The notes under the pieces: generated by a model
The model's input: the letters and a program-made list of their open reading frames with translations, nothing else
Told to the model about the DNA's origin: nothing
Databases searched by the model: none
Origin: Lachnospiraceae bacterium
GTDB taxonomy: Bacteria; Bacillota_A; Clostridia; Lachnospirales; Lachnospiraceae
Reading direction: 5' to 3'
DNA: 6,001 bases
NCBI GenBank assembly: GCA_021770615.1
Contig: JAETQR010000098.1
Span: 1-6,001 of the forward strand
Translations under genes and position numbers: made by a program
Shown: positions 1 through 5,636 of the stretch, piece by piece
Numbering within the stretch: the stretch's first letter is position 1
Layout of the letters: each line of letters opens with the position of its first letter

Positions 1-117
1 ACCTTGTATGCTCGGATTTGAGGGTTCCGCTTCCCAACCGAAAACCTAAAGCCGCCTAATCAGCATAAACACAGGGGTTGTGGGTATTTTTTACCCACCA
101 TTACCCCTGAAGAGCCC
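1..117. mobile_element. Possible end of an ISL3-like insertion sequence (body off the left edge)
   Basis: Read on the minus strand from 117, this stretch begins GGGCTCTTC (109-117), like the GGCTCTTT-type terminal repeats of ISL3-family elements. A strong nested hairpin (73-108) comes next. The adjoining bases 118-125 (AAAATATA) are AT-rich and could be one copy of an 8-bp target duplication, the size usual for ISL3. No transposase can be identified in the 60 bases left of the hairpin: all three plus-strand frames run into stops, at positions consistent with a transposase C-terminus but not diagnostic. The family assignment is from memory of terminal sequences; the partner end and the transposase would lie outside the window. 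Confidence 0.35.
73..108. repeat. Nested inverted repeat (strong hairpin)
   Basis: Inner arms GTGGGTA (80-86) and TACCCAC (92-98) pair perfectly around a five-T loop. Outer arms AGGGGT (73-78) and ACCCCT (103-108) pair across a small internal loop (1 base against 4). Neither strand has a U-tract after the stem, so this is not a standard intrinsic terminator. Its place just inside a possible IS end suggests a transposase-binding or transcription-blocking structure of that element. Confidence 0.7.
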
Positions 118-477
118 AAAATATAGCATTTTTACTGCGAAAAGTTTTTATTCTTCAGAGCTGCTGTGTGCTGCTCCTTTTAAATACTGCCAGTTATTGC
201 TGGACATACTGCTGACTGCATCCGGGATCCCTGAATGGCTTTCTTTCCATCCCCCAATCCCTGCCTGCCACAACAGAACATGCCTGCCACCTGAAATTTT
301 CCATTAAACTGTCTGCCATTTCTAAAGGAGAGACAAAATATTGATGGAACGATAACCTGCTTATTACTGTTTCACTGTCCTTCCCAGGCAAATATTCTCC
401 AAGAATCGCTATCATTTCTACACATTGCTAATCCCCTTTCATTTGATGATTGTTTCTATTTAGCGCCTGCTGATTAC
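118..477. other. No recognisable gene; unassigned minus-strand frame at 194-415
   Basis: This stretch between the possible IS end and the terminator at 478-507 holds no gene I can name. The best frame is on the minus strand, 415 to 194, 73 codons. It starts MIAILGEYLPGKDSE and has a protein-like first half (alternating hydrophobic and charged residues), then a Trp-, Arg- and Cys-rich tail that does not look like a folded protein. A GGGG-containing Shine-Dalgarno-like stretch lies about 15 bases upstream of that ATG, too far for a good site. A second minus-strand frame over 151-240 is also open and more natural-looking at its end (ends WQYLKGAAHSSSEE), so a frameshifted remnant is possible. 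Confidence 0.3.
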
Positions 478-507
478 AAAAAAAGCACCACCAAAAATAT
501 GTGGCGC
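478..507 (-). terminator. Rho-independent terminator downstream of the DUF3795-like gene
   Basis: On the minus strand GCGCCAC (507-501) pairs with GTGGTGC (491-485), seven pairs including one G-U, around a nine-base AT-rich loop. Seven Ts follow directly (484-478). It lies about 70 bases past the stop of the minus-strand DUF3795-like gene and is oriented to end its transcript. Confidence 0.65.
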
Positions 508-575
508 AGTTTCAAAGATTTTTAATTGAGAGAAAATAAGCATTGATTGAGTGTAAGAATCTTGACATATTCATA

Positions 576-1100
576 TCATCCCTTTTTCTTATGGAGCTTT
601 AAGTCGATATTTTTCGCTGCTGCATCCTGCAGTAATCCAGCAACAAAGGCGCTTTTTTCTTTGAGTGTCAGAGTTTCCATATCAGGTTTACGTTCAATTT
701 CCCTAAGTACCATTTGCAGGTCTTGCAGTTCCAAAAGATTAACGGCTACACAAAAGAGTGTCTTTTTGCGGCCATCATTATAGCCCAGCAAGAAAGCCTC
801 CAGAATTTTTGCTTTTTCCCCCTGCTCTGCATTATAGGCATCTATCCCGAATTGTTTGACCTTTTCCATATCAGATCTTCGGTTTCGGTGTGTGATAAAG
901 GAATCAAAATCGTCAATGTGATCGTATTTTTCGCAAGGATATTCACTGCATTGGAAACAATATTCAATACCATCATGCTCCATACTGCACCTTGCAATTT
1001 TGCATGACTGATTTCCTTCACCACCGCCGCAGCCAGGACATTTTTTATTCAAGAGCATAGGACAAAGCCTACCGCAACGGCGGGACATCCAGAGGTACAT
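576..1100 (-). CDS. DUF3795-like cysteine-rich protein
   Basis: Predicted 174-residue cytoplasmic protein of unknown function, probably metal-binding. From Met at 1098-1100 it shows the cysteine layout typical of DUF3795 proteins: C9, C13, the CPGC pair C21/C24, then C33, C38, C48, C51 and C56, with the sequence CFQCSEYPCEKYD. An alpha-helical half follows, with a conserved-looking stretch around FITHRNRRSDMEKVK and a YNDGRKK motif. Cysteine clusters of this kind usually hold zinc or iron-sulfur, but no reaction is established for the family. Length and domain are essentially complete. The frame stays open upstream to 1778, but that part belongs to unrelated fragments, so I take the first Met before the cysteine cluster; Met at 1086-1088 is the alternative. 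The ribosome site is weak (TTAGAGAG about 4 bases upstream). The original start and promoter may have been replaced by the upstream rearrangement. A terminator follows at 478-507. Confidence 0.65.
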   Translation of the reverse strand: MYLWMSRRCGRLCPMLLNKKCPGCGGGEGNQSCKIARCSMEHDGIEYCFQCSEYPCEKYDHIDDFDSFITHRNRRSDMEKVKQFGIDAYNAEQGEKAKILEAFLLGYNDGRKKTLFCVAVNLLELQDLQMVLREIERKPDMETLTLKEKSAFVAGLLQDAAAKNIDLKLHKKKG

Positions 1101-1296
1101 CCGCTCTCTAAGAGGCAGCGCATCCGCCTTGGCCGCCGATTCTGTAAAATGTCCCTTTCGTAAGGCGGATGATCGCCCGGAATACCAGTGTCCCTCCCAT
1201 GGAGAGATATACCACCTTCTTATTCGCATCAAAACAGGATAACAGGCAGCTCTTATATTCCCCATCCCGGTAAGAAAGGCAGGTATGTACGAGCAC
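1088..1296 (-). pseudogene. Unassigned coding remnant, apparently frameshifted
   Basis: Between the adenylation-domain fragment and the DUF3795-like gene, a minus-strand frame different from theirs reads as natural protein from 1296 to about 1147: SCLLSCFDANKKVVY followed by RAIIRLTKGTF. At about 1146 the sense seems to move into the frame of the DUF3795-like gene, reading TESAAKADALPLRERMYLW. Joined across one frameshift, this looks like one protein segment of roughly 68 residues with no start or end of its own. The motif feels familiar from mobile-element proteins of Clostridia, but I cannot name the family. No promoter or ribosome site is visible. Confidence 0.4.
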
Positions 1297-1397
1297 TTAT
1301 CCTTCCCGGTTTTCCCATATTTTTCTCCTTTACCATCTGTCTGCTCATTTTCCAGTGTCTTGTAAGAAACTGCTCCGACAGCCCACACCACCACAAC

Positions 1398-1778
1398 TTT
1401 CCGCACTGAAAAATAAAGTTGCCTGTCACTGCCGTAATACCCCAGATCCCCGATCCGGTAACAGCGCACTTCCGGCTCATCCGGGGAAACGGATAGATAA
1501 ACCTCCGTTTTCCCGGAATTCTTGTAATAACCTTCTGACAGGGATTCCCCCGCCACACAGATTTCCCCCGGTTCTTCCGATACGGTCACTTCTTTTCCTG
1601 CTTCATCTAACAGAAATACCCTTCTTCCCGGAAACGGCCTTCCGATGAGAAGACGCTCTCCATCTTCATAGATACGTTTTACAGGATAATAAATACAGTT
1701 ACAGGTCATCTCTGTAGAACCATACAGATTGATGAACTCCACCTTAGAAAGCGCCTCCTGCCAGTGCCTTAGCTTCAT
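1398..1778 (-). pseudogene. Truncated adenylation (AMP-binding) domain fragment
   Basis: About 127 residues from the second half of an amino-acid-activating adenylation domain, as in nonribosomal peptide synthetases and the DltA-type D-alanine ligases. Core motifs appear in order: A5 NLYGSTE (residues 17-23), A6 GEICVAGESLSEGYY (71-85) and A7 YRIGDL (107-112). The match stops at LYFSVRK (121-127), where the A8 motif should begin. The N-terminal ATP-binding half, including the P-loop-like A3 motif, is missing, as is the C-terminal lid with its catalytic lysine, so it cannot be an active enzyme. A full domain is about 500 residues. The Met at 1776-1778 lies inside what would be the middle of the domain and has no Shine-Dalgarno sequence. 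By chance, or after fusion, the frame continues into the DUF3795-like gene. Confidence 0.8.
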
Positions 1779-1790
1779 ACAAGAAATTGT

Positions 1791-1939
1791 CTAATTTGTT
1801 CTATATAATATCCTCTGAAAAATCTGTACCGCTTTTATTTTCTTTTTCCGTTGTGACACCATTTCCTGATAGAAAGACCTCTTTGTGTCCCTTCCTGAAA
1901 GTTTAGAGGTCATTCTTCATTTGTAAATTTTGTTTTCAT
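1791..1939 (-). pseudogene. Two overlapping mini-ORFs, likely remnant of a gene start
   Basis: A strong Shine-Dalgarno AAGGAGG (1956-1950) lies 10 bases before an ATG (1939-1937) that encodes only MKTKFTNEE before TGA (1912-1910). That stop overlaps the ATG (1913-1911) of a 40-codon ORF starting MTSKLSGRDTKRSF and ending at TAG (1793-1791). The 40-residue peptide is very basic in its middle (QRKKKIKAVQIF), reminiscent of the cytoplasmic N-terminus of a binding-protein-dependent ABC permease before its first membrane helix, but no helix follows. The likely reading is a gene start cut off by rearrangement, next to the adenylation fragment. A short regulatory leader is the alternative. Confidence 0.35.
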
Positions 1940-1949
1940 CCGAAAACAT

Positions 1950-1969
1950 CCTCCTTGCGATACAAGGAG
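1950..1969 (-). promoter_or_regulatory. Hairpin covering a ribosome binding site
   Basis: CTCCTTG (1969-1963 on the minus strand) pairs perfectly with CAAGGAG (1957-1951) around a five-base loop. The right arm contains nearly all of the Shine-Dalgarno AAGGAGG (1956-1950) of the mini-ORF at 1939. In RNA this would hide the ribosome site. A second perfect 7-bp inverted repeat (1931-1948) overlaps the ATG itself. Neither has a U-tract, so they are not typical terminators of the cysteine-rich gene upstream. Confidence 0.4.
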
Positions 1970-2062
1970 AGCATATCAGCCGAGTGTGATATTCACTACG
2001 GTTTGTTTTGTGTCACTATAAAATTTCAATTTTTCATTCAGCTATGCTTTTTGACAGGTTTC

Positions 2063-2395
2063 TCAATCCATGTGGCAAGGGCTATCCGTTTTTTCGATGC
2101 ATCCGCAATCTATGAGTGCCTCGCCGGCTTCTGCCCTTGCACCAAAGATTATGGGAACCTCAACACGAAGCTTTTGGCTGATTGTAAACTTACATACCTC
2201 TCCAGGCTTTCCTAAACAAGCATCGCAGCCGGATGAGATGACGCTTTTACCCAGGCATTGCGTTTTTGCATTTCCTACCTCTCCGAACGCCTTAATGGTA
2301 ATAGGGATGCAGACATCCACATCCTGACAGCCTACTGTAGAACAGCCGATTTCGTCTTTCATACACTGTGTATCTGTTTCAAAATAGTCATTCAT
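2063..2395 (-). CDS. Cysteine-rich SPOCS-like small protein
   Basis: A 110-residue protein with 11 cysteines (C11, C18, C23, C29, C47, C57, C60, C68, C97, C99, C107) and no signal peptide or membrane helix. Residues about 24-98 form a beta-rich repeat-like unit with the phrases VDVCIPITIKAFGEVG, PGEVCKFTISQKLRVEVP and IFGARAEAGEALIDCG. I recognise this layout from a widespread, mostly uncharacterised clostridial group, seen by me as related to SPOCS-type (spore-cortex/coat) domains; that family link is from memory and uncertain. The start is well set: a TAAGGAGAGA Shine-Dalgarno lies about 8 bases before the ATG. The gene begins 17 bases after the stop of the glycosyltransferase-hydrolase gene, so the two are very likely cotranscribed. 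Cysteine-rich, secretion-signal-free proteins of this size fit a spore coat or crust component cross-linked by disulfides, which is an inference. Confidence 0.75.
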   Translation of the reverse strand: MNDYFETDTQCMKDEIGCSTVGCQDVDVCIPITIKAFGEVGNAKTQCLGKSVISSGCDACLGKPGEVCKFTISQKLRVEVPIIFGARAEAGEALIDCGCIEKTDSPCHMD

Positions 2396-2412
2396 AAAAA
2401 TCTCTCCTTAAT

Positions 2413-4392
2413 TTAGTTTTGATTTAATATACGATATAAGAAACTAATAGCATCATCCATACTGATTCCATTGTGTCCTTTATCGGGCTCAAAGTGCAAA
2501 AACACTTCTATATCATTATATTCACCATTGTATTTCATTGTCTCTGCACTTTTCAAAAAAGGTATCAGCTGCCTGGAGTTATCCGCAGTGGAACATAAAT
2601 TCACATGCATATATATTTTCGGAACGTAATCATGCTTTTCAAAAGCATCAATAATGCTGAATCGTTCTTTATAATTCAGAGCATCGCCGATATTGTCAAA
2701 GGCAAATGTAATTACTGAGGTTAGTGCTTCTTTATAAATCCAGTTCCGCACATCAAGCTGCGCATTGTCTGCAACTACCTTTGCACCTTTGAGATAGATT
2801 CCCATAATAATCGAAAGATATCCGCCCGCAGAAGTGCCGTAGATTGCCGTATTTTCAAGGAAAATTCCCATTTTTTCGATTATTTTCTTCAGAATCAGAC
2901 TGCTGTTCTCCAAATAATAATCTTCGTTTTTTCCGATTCCCCAACCGACTTGCAAAAAACCGTTCAAATACAACGTAGGATCCATACAAAACACCGATGA
3001 GGTCTTCAGTATTTTCGACCAACTGTGCCTTTGAAATACAGGTACGGTAACATCGCCCTCTGCTACGGCACCGTTATTAAAAACAACAAGCTTATCATTA
3101 TCGCTTCTGCGGTTGAGCAGATACTCATAAGGTACGCCGCCCTTCATCACACGCAAAACATATATCCGGTCGTTTTGTATTTCATAATTATCCAGTTCGT
3201 ATTCCTGTATCGTAACTTCAGGATACGGCAGCCTTTTCATTTTGGTGCTATGACTTGCCTTTTGAATTGTTTGTTCAATCAGTTCTATTGTTTTTCTTGT
3301 TTCCGATTTAATATCATACTCATTTCCGATATTAAAGATATCTTTGTAACCGTCATACTTATTTAAATACCGGAGCAAAACATCAGCAAGCTCATTTTCG
3401 TCATACCCGATCAAATCTCCGCAATGATAATTCTTGATCAATTCTTTGGCCACCCCAACATCTGTAGAAATAATAGGAGTATTTAGCATTACACTTTCAA
3501 CCAGAGCAAGGCTGAAGCCTTCGCTTAGCGACGTCAGCACGGTCGCTATGCTGTTCTTTATATACGGATATGGATTTTCAACAAATCCGAGTATTCGGGC
3601 GTTGCCCTTCAAACCATTTTCTTCAATATATTTTTGAAGGCTTGCTTTATCTTCGCCGTCTCCCAAAATATAGACCATAAAATCATCACGCTGCTTCTTA
3701 ACCATTTTTGCGGCTTTGAGCAGCAAAATTTGATTTTTATTATATTCCAGTCTGCCCAGCGTGGTAAACAGCATTTTATTAGGCAGAGTGACGGGAGCTT
3801 TGCAGAGATCCTGAAGCTTCTCCTCATCGACGGAGTTTGCTATTTTGATGACGTTTTCTGTAATACCGAAAAGCTCTTGCAGGTTCTGCCGAACAACATC
3901 GGAAATAACGACAATTGAATCAAAGCATTTCAAAACATTGGCCTGCATTTCATGTTCCTGTTTGACCTGCTTATATTGGCTTGTATTTTCATCAAGGACA
4001 GTGTAATTAAGTTCGCACATGTCTCCTCTGATCCAAAGAATTTTTGCTCCGCCCTTAATATAAGAAGTGAAATACGATGGCGCATTGTGGTTGCACGCAA
4101 TGATACAGTCGTATCTGTCATGGATCAGCCTATTGAATTCCATAGGATTTGCCAACAGCTTATAGTAATTGTTCAGCGCTGCCTGTTCATCAAAATTTTC
4201 TTCTGTATAATCAATCAAAGAGTCAAGAATTTTAATATTGCTGTTAAAAATCGTACTGTCTGAATTTTTAAATAACGGAAGGACACTGATATCATATTGT
4301 GTTTTTTCCATACGGTTCAATACATCTGCCAGTGATTTTTCCGTACCGTAACCATAAGAAATACTCCATGTTATAAATAATAATTTTTTCAT
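2413..4392 (-). CDS. GT4 glycosyltransferase fused to alpha/beta hydrolase
   Basis: A 659-residue cytoplasmic protein with two enzyme halves. Residues 1-375 form a GT-B glycosyltransferase of the GT4 type: an N-terminal Rossmann start (KKLLFITWS, then a GYGTEKSL acceptor loop at 14-21), the middle GRLEYNKNQ (213-221) with R214 and K219 placed to hold the nucleotide-sugar phosphates, ILGDGED (242-248), and the EX7E motif E291/E299 in SEGFSLALVES. It should transfer a sugar from a nucleotide donor to an unknown acceptor. Residues about 400-659 form an alpha/beta hydrolase: a nucleophile elbow GTSAGG (519-524, Ser521), a likely acid D604 and His640 in DKGHNG. The sequence around QVGWGIGKNEDYYLE resembles the XcbB/CpsF capsule proteins and the Asp2 hydrolase, suggesting acyl transfer to, or removal from, the glycan. 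No signal peptide or membrane segment is visible. The start has an AGGTGA ribosome site 5 bases upstream. A sigma-K-like promoter sits directly before it, and the cysteine-rich gene follows. The gene looks more AT-rich than the adenylation fragment, hinting at separate origins. Confidence 0.85.
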   Translation of the reverse strand: MKKLLFITWSISYGYGTEKSLADVLNRMEKTQYDISVLPLFKNSDSTIFNSNIKILDSLIDYTEENFDEQAALNNYYKLLANPMEFNRLIHDRYDCIIACNHNAPSYFTSYIKGGAKILWIRGDMCELNYTVLDENTSQYKQVKQEHEMQANVLKCFDSIVVISDVVRQNLQELFGITENVIKIANSVDEEKLQDLCKAPVTLPNKMLFTTLGRLEYNKNQILLLKAAKMVKKQRDDFMVYILGDGEDKASLQKYIEENGLKGNARILGFVENPYPYIKNSIATVLTSLSEGFSLALVESVMLNTPIISTDVGVAKELIKNYHCGDLIGYDENELADVLLRYLNKYDGYKDIFNIGNEYDIKSETRKTIELIEQTIQKASHSTKMKRLPYPEVTIQEYELDNYEIQNDRIYVLRVMKGGVPYEYLLNRRSDNDKLVVFNNGAVAEGDVTVPVFQRHSWSKILKTSSVFCMDPTLYLNGFLQVGWGIGKNEDYYLENSSLILKKIIEKMGIFLENTAIYGTSAGGYLSIIMGIYLKGAKVVADNAQLDVRNWIYKEALTSVITFAFDNIGDALNYKERFSIIDAFEKHDYVPKIYMHVNLCSTADNSRQLIPFLKSAETMKYNGEYNDIEVFLHFEPDKGHNGISMDDAISFLYRILNQN

Positions 4393-4408
4393 TTCATCAC
4401 CTAATCAT

Positions 4409-4437
4409 TAACATATGGGATATGGGAGCAAAAGGTG
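4409..4437 (-). promoter_or_regulatory. Sigma-K-like promoter of the glycosyltransferase gene
   Basis: On the minus strand CACC (4437-4434), a 16-base spacer and CATATGTTA (4417-4409) fit the mother-cell sigma-K consensus mACm-N16/17-CATAnnnTA at every defined position. Transcription would start near 4402, which puts the ribosome site AGGTGA almost at the 5' end of the mRNA; this is tight and is the main reason for doubt. I see no convincing sigma-A promoter in the same stretch. Confidence 0.45.
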
Positions 4438-4472
4438 AATAATTTGGTCAGTGTAACAGTATTTTATCATAA

Positions 4473-4586
4473 ATAAAAAGGATTAATGCGCACCGCGGCT
4501 TGTCTGAGTTTGAGATTGGCTGGGGACAGCAGTTCTATGTGGAATATCTATACGACCATCCCGGCGCATCAAATCTCTGTATCTGA
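4473..4586 (+). pseudogene. Unassigned coding fragment
   Basis: A plus-strand frame with no good start reads as natural protein: GLSEFEIGWGQQFYVEYLYD then HPGASNLCI, ending at TGA (4584-4586). The aromatic and acidic content looks like a folded protein's interior or C-terminus. A competing frame begins at ATG 4486 with a nearby AAGGA and runs 73 codons to 4707, but its composition is less protein-like. I cannot assign a family; it is probably a leftover of the rearrangement that brought unrelated genes together here. Confidence 0.3.
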
Positions 4587-4654
4587 CGGAAAAGGCAGTT
4601 CCGGCAGTAAAAAAATATTAATCAGAAGGTATGGCATAAAATGGAGGAAAAATA

Positions 4655-4750
4655 ATGTTGGACATTACATATTTAAGCGACAAAAAGCACACATTAATCT
4701 TTATTAACCTACGGGAAGAGTCCTGCAGGCCTGTGGGAATGGTATTTTAA
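4655..4750 (+). CDS. Short ORF with a good ribosome site, possibly broken gene start
   Basis: ATG at 4655 follows GGAGG by about 8 bases and encodes 31 residues starting MLDITYLSDKKHTLIFINLR, ending at TAA (4748-4750). The ribosome site and the peptide, with a beta-strand-like TLIFINL, look like the true start of a gene. A different frame over the same bases and onward (4698-4880) carries protein-like sequence to a stop, so a single frameshift near 4715-4725 would join the two into one protein of about 75 residues. Without that it is a 31-residue peptide of unknown role. Confidence 0.35.
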   Translation: MLDITYLSDKKHTLIFINLREESCRPVGMVF

Positions 4751-4880
4751 TGTCCGCGGCGCAGGTTGTCAGACGGTCTATCCTGTAGAAAGCATGAATA
4801 TGGCATTTTTCTGGATGGCTGCCGAAGCGCTGGTGTTACTGTTAATTGCAATTTTGGGCGTAAGGAGCAGTGAGAAATAA
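4698..4880 (+). pseudogene. C-terminal fragment of a small membrane protein
   Basis: A 60-codon frame without its own start, ending at TAA (4878-4880). It reads GLWEWYFNVRGAGCQTVYPV (residues 11-30), then one hydrophobic helix from about residue 35 to 55 (MAFFWMAAEALVLLLIAILG), and ends VRSSEK, a positively charged tail that would stay inside. It overlaps the 31-residue ORF at 4655-4750 in another frame and is likely its frameshifted continuation. I do not recognise the family. There is no clear terminator after it before the lipoprotein gene. Confidence 0.4.
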
Positions 4881-4920
4881 AAGCATCTCTTTCGATTTTA
4901 TTTCCATAGTATTATGCTTG

Positions 4921-4950
4921 CACTGAAAAAGTCATATTCACCATATGGTA
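4921..4950 (+). promoter_or_regulatory. Sigma-K-like promoter of the PepSY lipoprotein gene
   Basis: CACT (4921-4924), 17 bases, then CATATGGTA (4942-4950) match mACm-N17-CATAnnnTA except for the last degenerate base of the -35. The predicted start near 4957 leaves an untranslated leader of about 22 bases that includes the ribosome site. A TATAAA (4949-4954) overlaps it, but no good -35 lies 16-18 bases upstream of that, so a sigma-A reading is weaker. Confidence 0.4.
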
Positions 4951-4979
4951 TAAAGTTTCTTCAAAGAAAGGATGGAATT

Positions 4980-5585
4980 ATGAAAAAATATGCTATAGCA
5001 GTACTCATTTCTATGATTACGACAGGACTTCTGGCCGGATGCGGACATTCGGCAGATATCGGAAAAAAGAAGGCAACAGAGATCGCGCTGAATGATGCAA
5101 AGCTCACCGAGGAAGAAATTACACGTCTTCGGGTCTCAAAGGATCGGGATGATGGAGAGAGTATCTATGATGTGGAATTTACAAACGGTGATATCGAATA
5201 CGATTATGAAATTCTGGCATCCAATGGAGATATATTGAGTACCAACCATGAAGAATCACATGCACCGATCCCCGCTGATCAGGCCGAACAGCAGAAGCAG
5301 GCGGATACACAGGGAACGGGGAACCAGGGACAAACCGATGATCAGATACAAGACAGTAATACACAGACATCTCCCGCTGATGTACAGATTGCTATCGAGG
5401 AGGCATCTAAACTGGCACTGGACCGGGTTCCCGGAGCTTCCCAGCAGGATTTGAAGATTGAACTGGATTATGATGATGGCCGTCAAAAGTATGAGGGTGA
5501 TATTATCTATGACCAAAAGGAATACAAATTTGAAATTGATGCAAATACCGGAAACTTTTTGGAGTGGAAAGAAGAGAGACGATAA
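4980..5585 (+). CDS. Lipoprotein with two PepSY domains
   Basis: A 201-residue protein anchored to the outside of the membrane. The signal sequence MKKYAIAVLISM leads to the lipobox LAGC (18-21), so Cys21 would be lipidated after cleavage by signal peptidase II. Two PepSY-like repeats follow: about 28-90 (GKKKATEIALNDAKL, YDVEFTNGDIEYDYEI, ASNGDILS) and about 133-198 (AIEEASKLALDRVPG, YEGDIIYDQKEYKFEIDANT). They are separated by a Gln-, Asp- and Thr-rich flexible linker (91-132). PepSY modules are found in protease propeptides and in many exported Firmicutes proteins, where they are thought to bind or inhibit peptidases or sense the envelope; the exact role here is unknown. I chose this ATG over the one at 4914 because AAAGGA lies 8 bases upstream and the signal peptide starts with MKK. 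The gene stands alone, with a sigma-K-like promoter before it and a strong terminator after. Confidence 0.88.
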   Translation: MKKYAIAVLISMITTGLLAGCGHSADIGKKKATEIALNDAKLTEEEITRLRVSKDRDDGESIYDVEFTNGDIEYDYEILASNGDILSTNHEESHAPIPADQAEQQKQADTQGTGNQGQTDDQIQDSNTQTSPADVQIAIEEASKLALDRVPGASQQDLKIELDYDDGRQKYEGDIIYDQKEYKFEIDANTGNFLEWKEERR

Positions 5586-5600
5586 TTCTCTCTTCAGACT

Positions 5601-5636
5601 GTAGACAAAATCCCAGCAAATGCTGGGATTTTCTAC
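5601..5636. terminator. Strong, probably bidirectional intrinsic terminator
   Basis: AAAATCCCAGC (5607-5617) and GCTGGGATTTT (5622-5632) pair perfectly over 11 bp around an AAAT loop. GTAG (5601-5604) and CTAC (5633-5636) extend the stem after a 2-base bulge. The A-run and T-run flanking the GC core allow it to work on either strand. It lies 15 bases after the stop of the lipoprotein gene and would also stop leftward transcripts entering from the right. Confidence 0.8.

Noticed and set aside
80..307. 75-codon plus-strand frame
   Set aside because: It overlaps the IS-like hairpin, has no ribosome site and has a composition rich in Pro, Ser and Cys unlike a real protein.
714..1007. 97-codon plus-strand frame
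   Set aside because: It is antisense to the DUF3795-like gene, whose cysteine motifs prove the minus-strand frame.
1931..1948. Inverted repeat TGTTTTC/GAAAACA as a terminator of the cysteine-rich gene
   Set aside because: The stem is mostly A-T, has no GC core and no U-tract; it overlaps a start codon instead.
3025..3366. 113-codon plus-strand frame, and others at 3434-3637, 3634-3918 and 3952-4263
   Set aside because: All lie antisense within the glycosyltransferase-hydrolase gene and lack ribosome sites; they mirror its codon pattern.
4413..4426. Tandem 7-bp repeat ATATGGG x2
   Set aside because: Two copies are too few to call a repeat element, and one copy is part of the sigma-K-like -10 sequence.
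4486..4707. 73-codon plus-strand frame with an AAGGA before its ATG
   Set aside because: The other frame over the same bases (4473-4586) is more protein-like, and the last third of this frame is a run of basic residues without a recognisable fold, so the ribosome site is probably coincidental.
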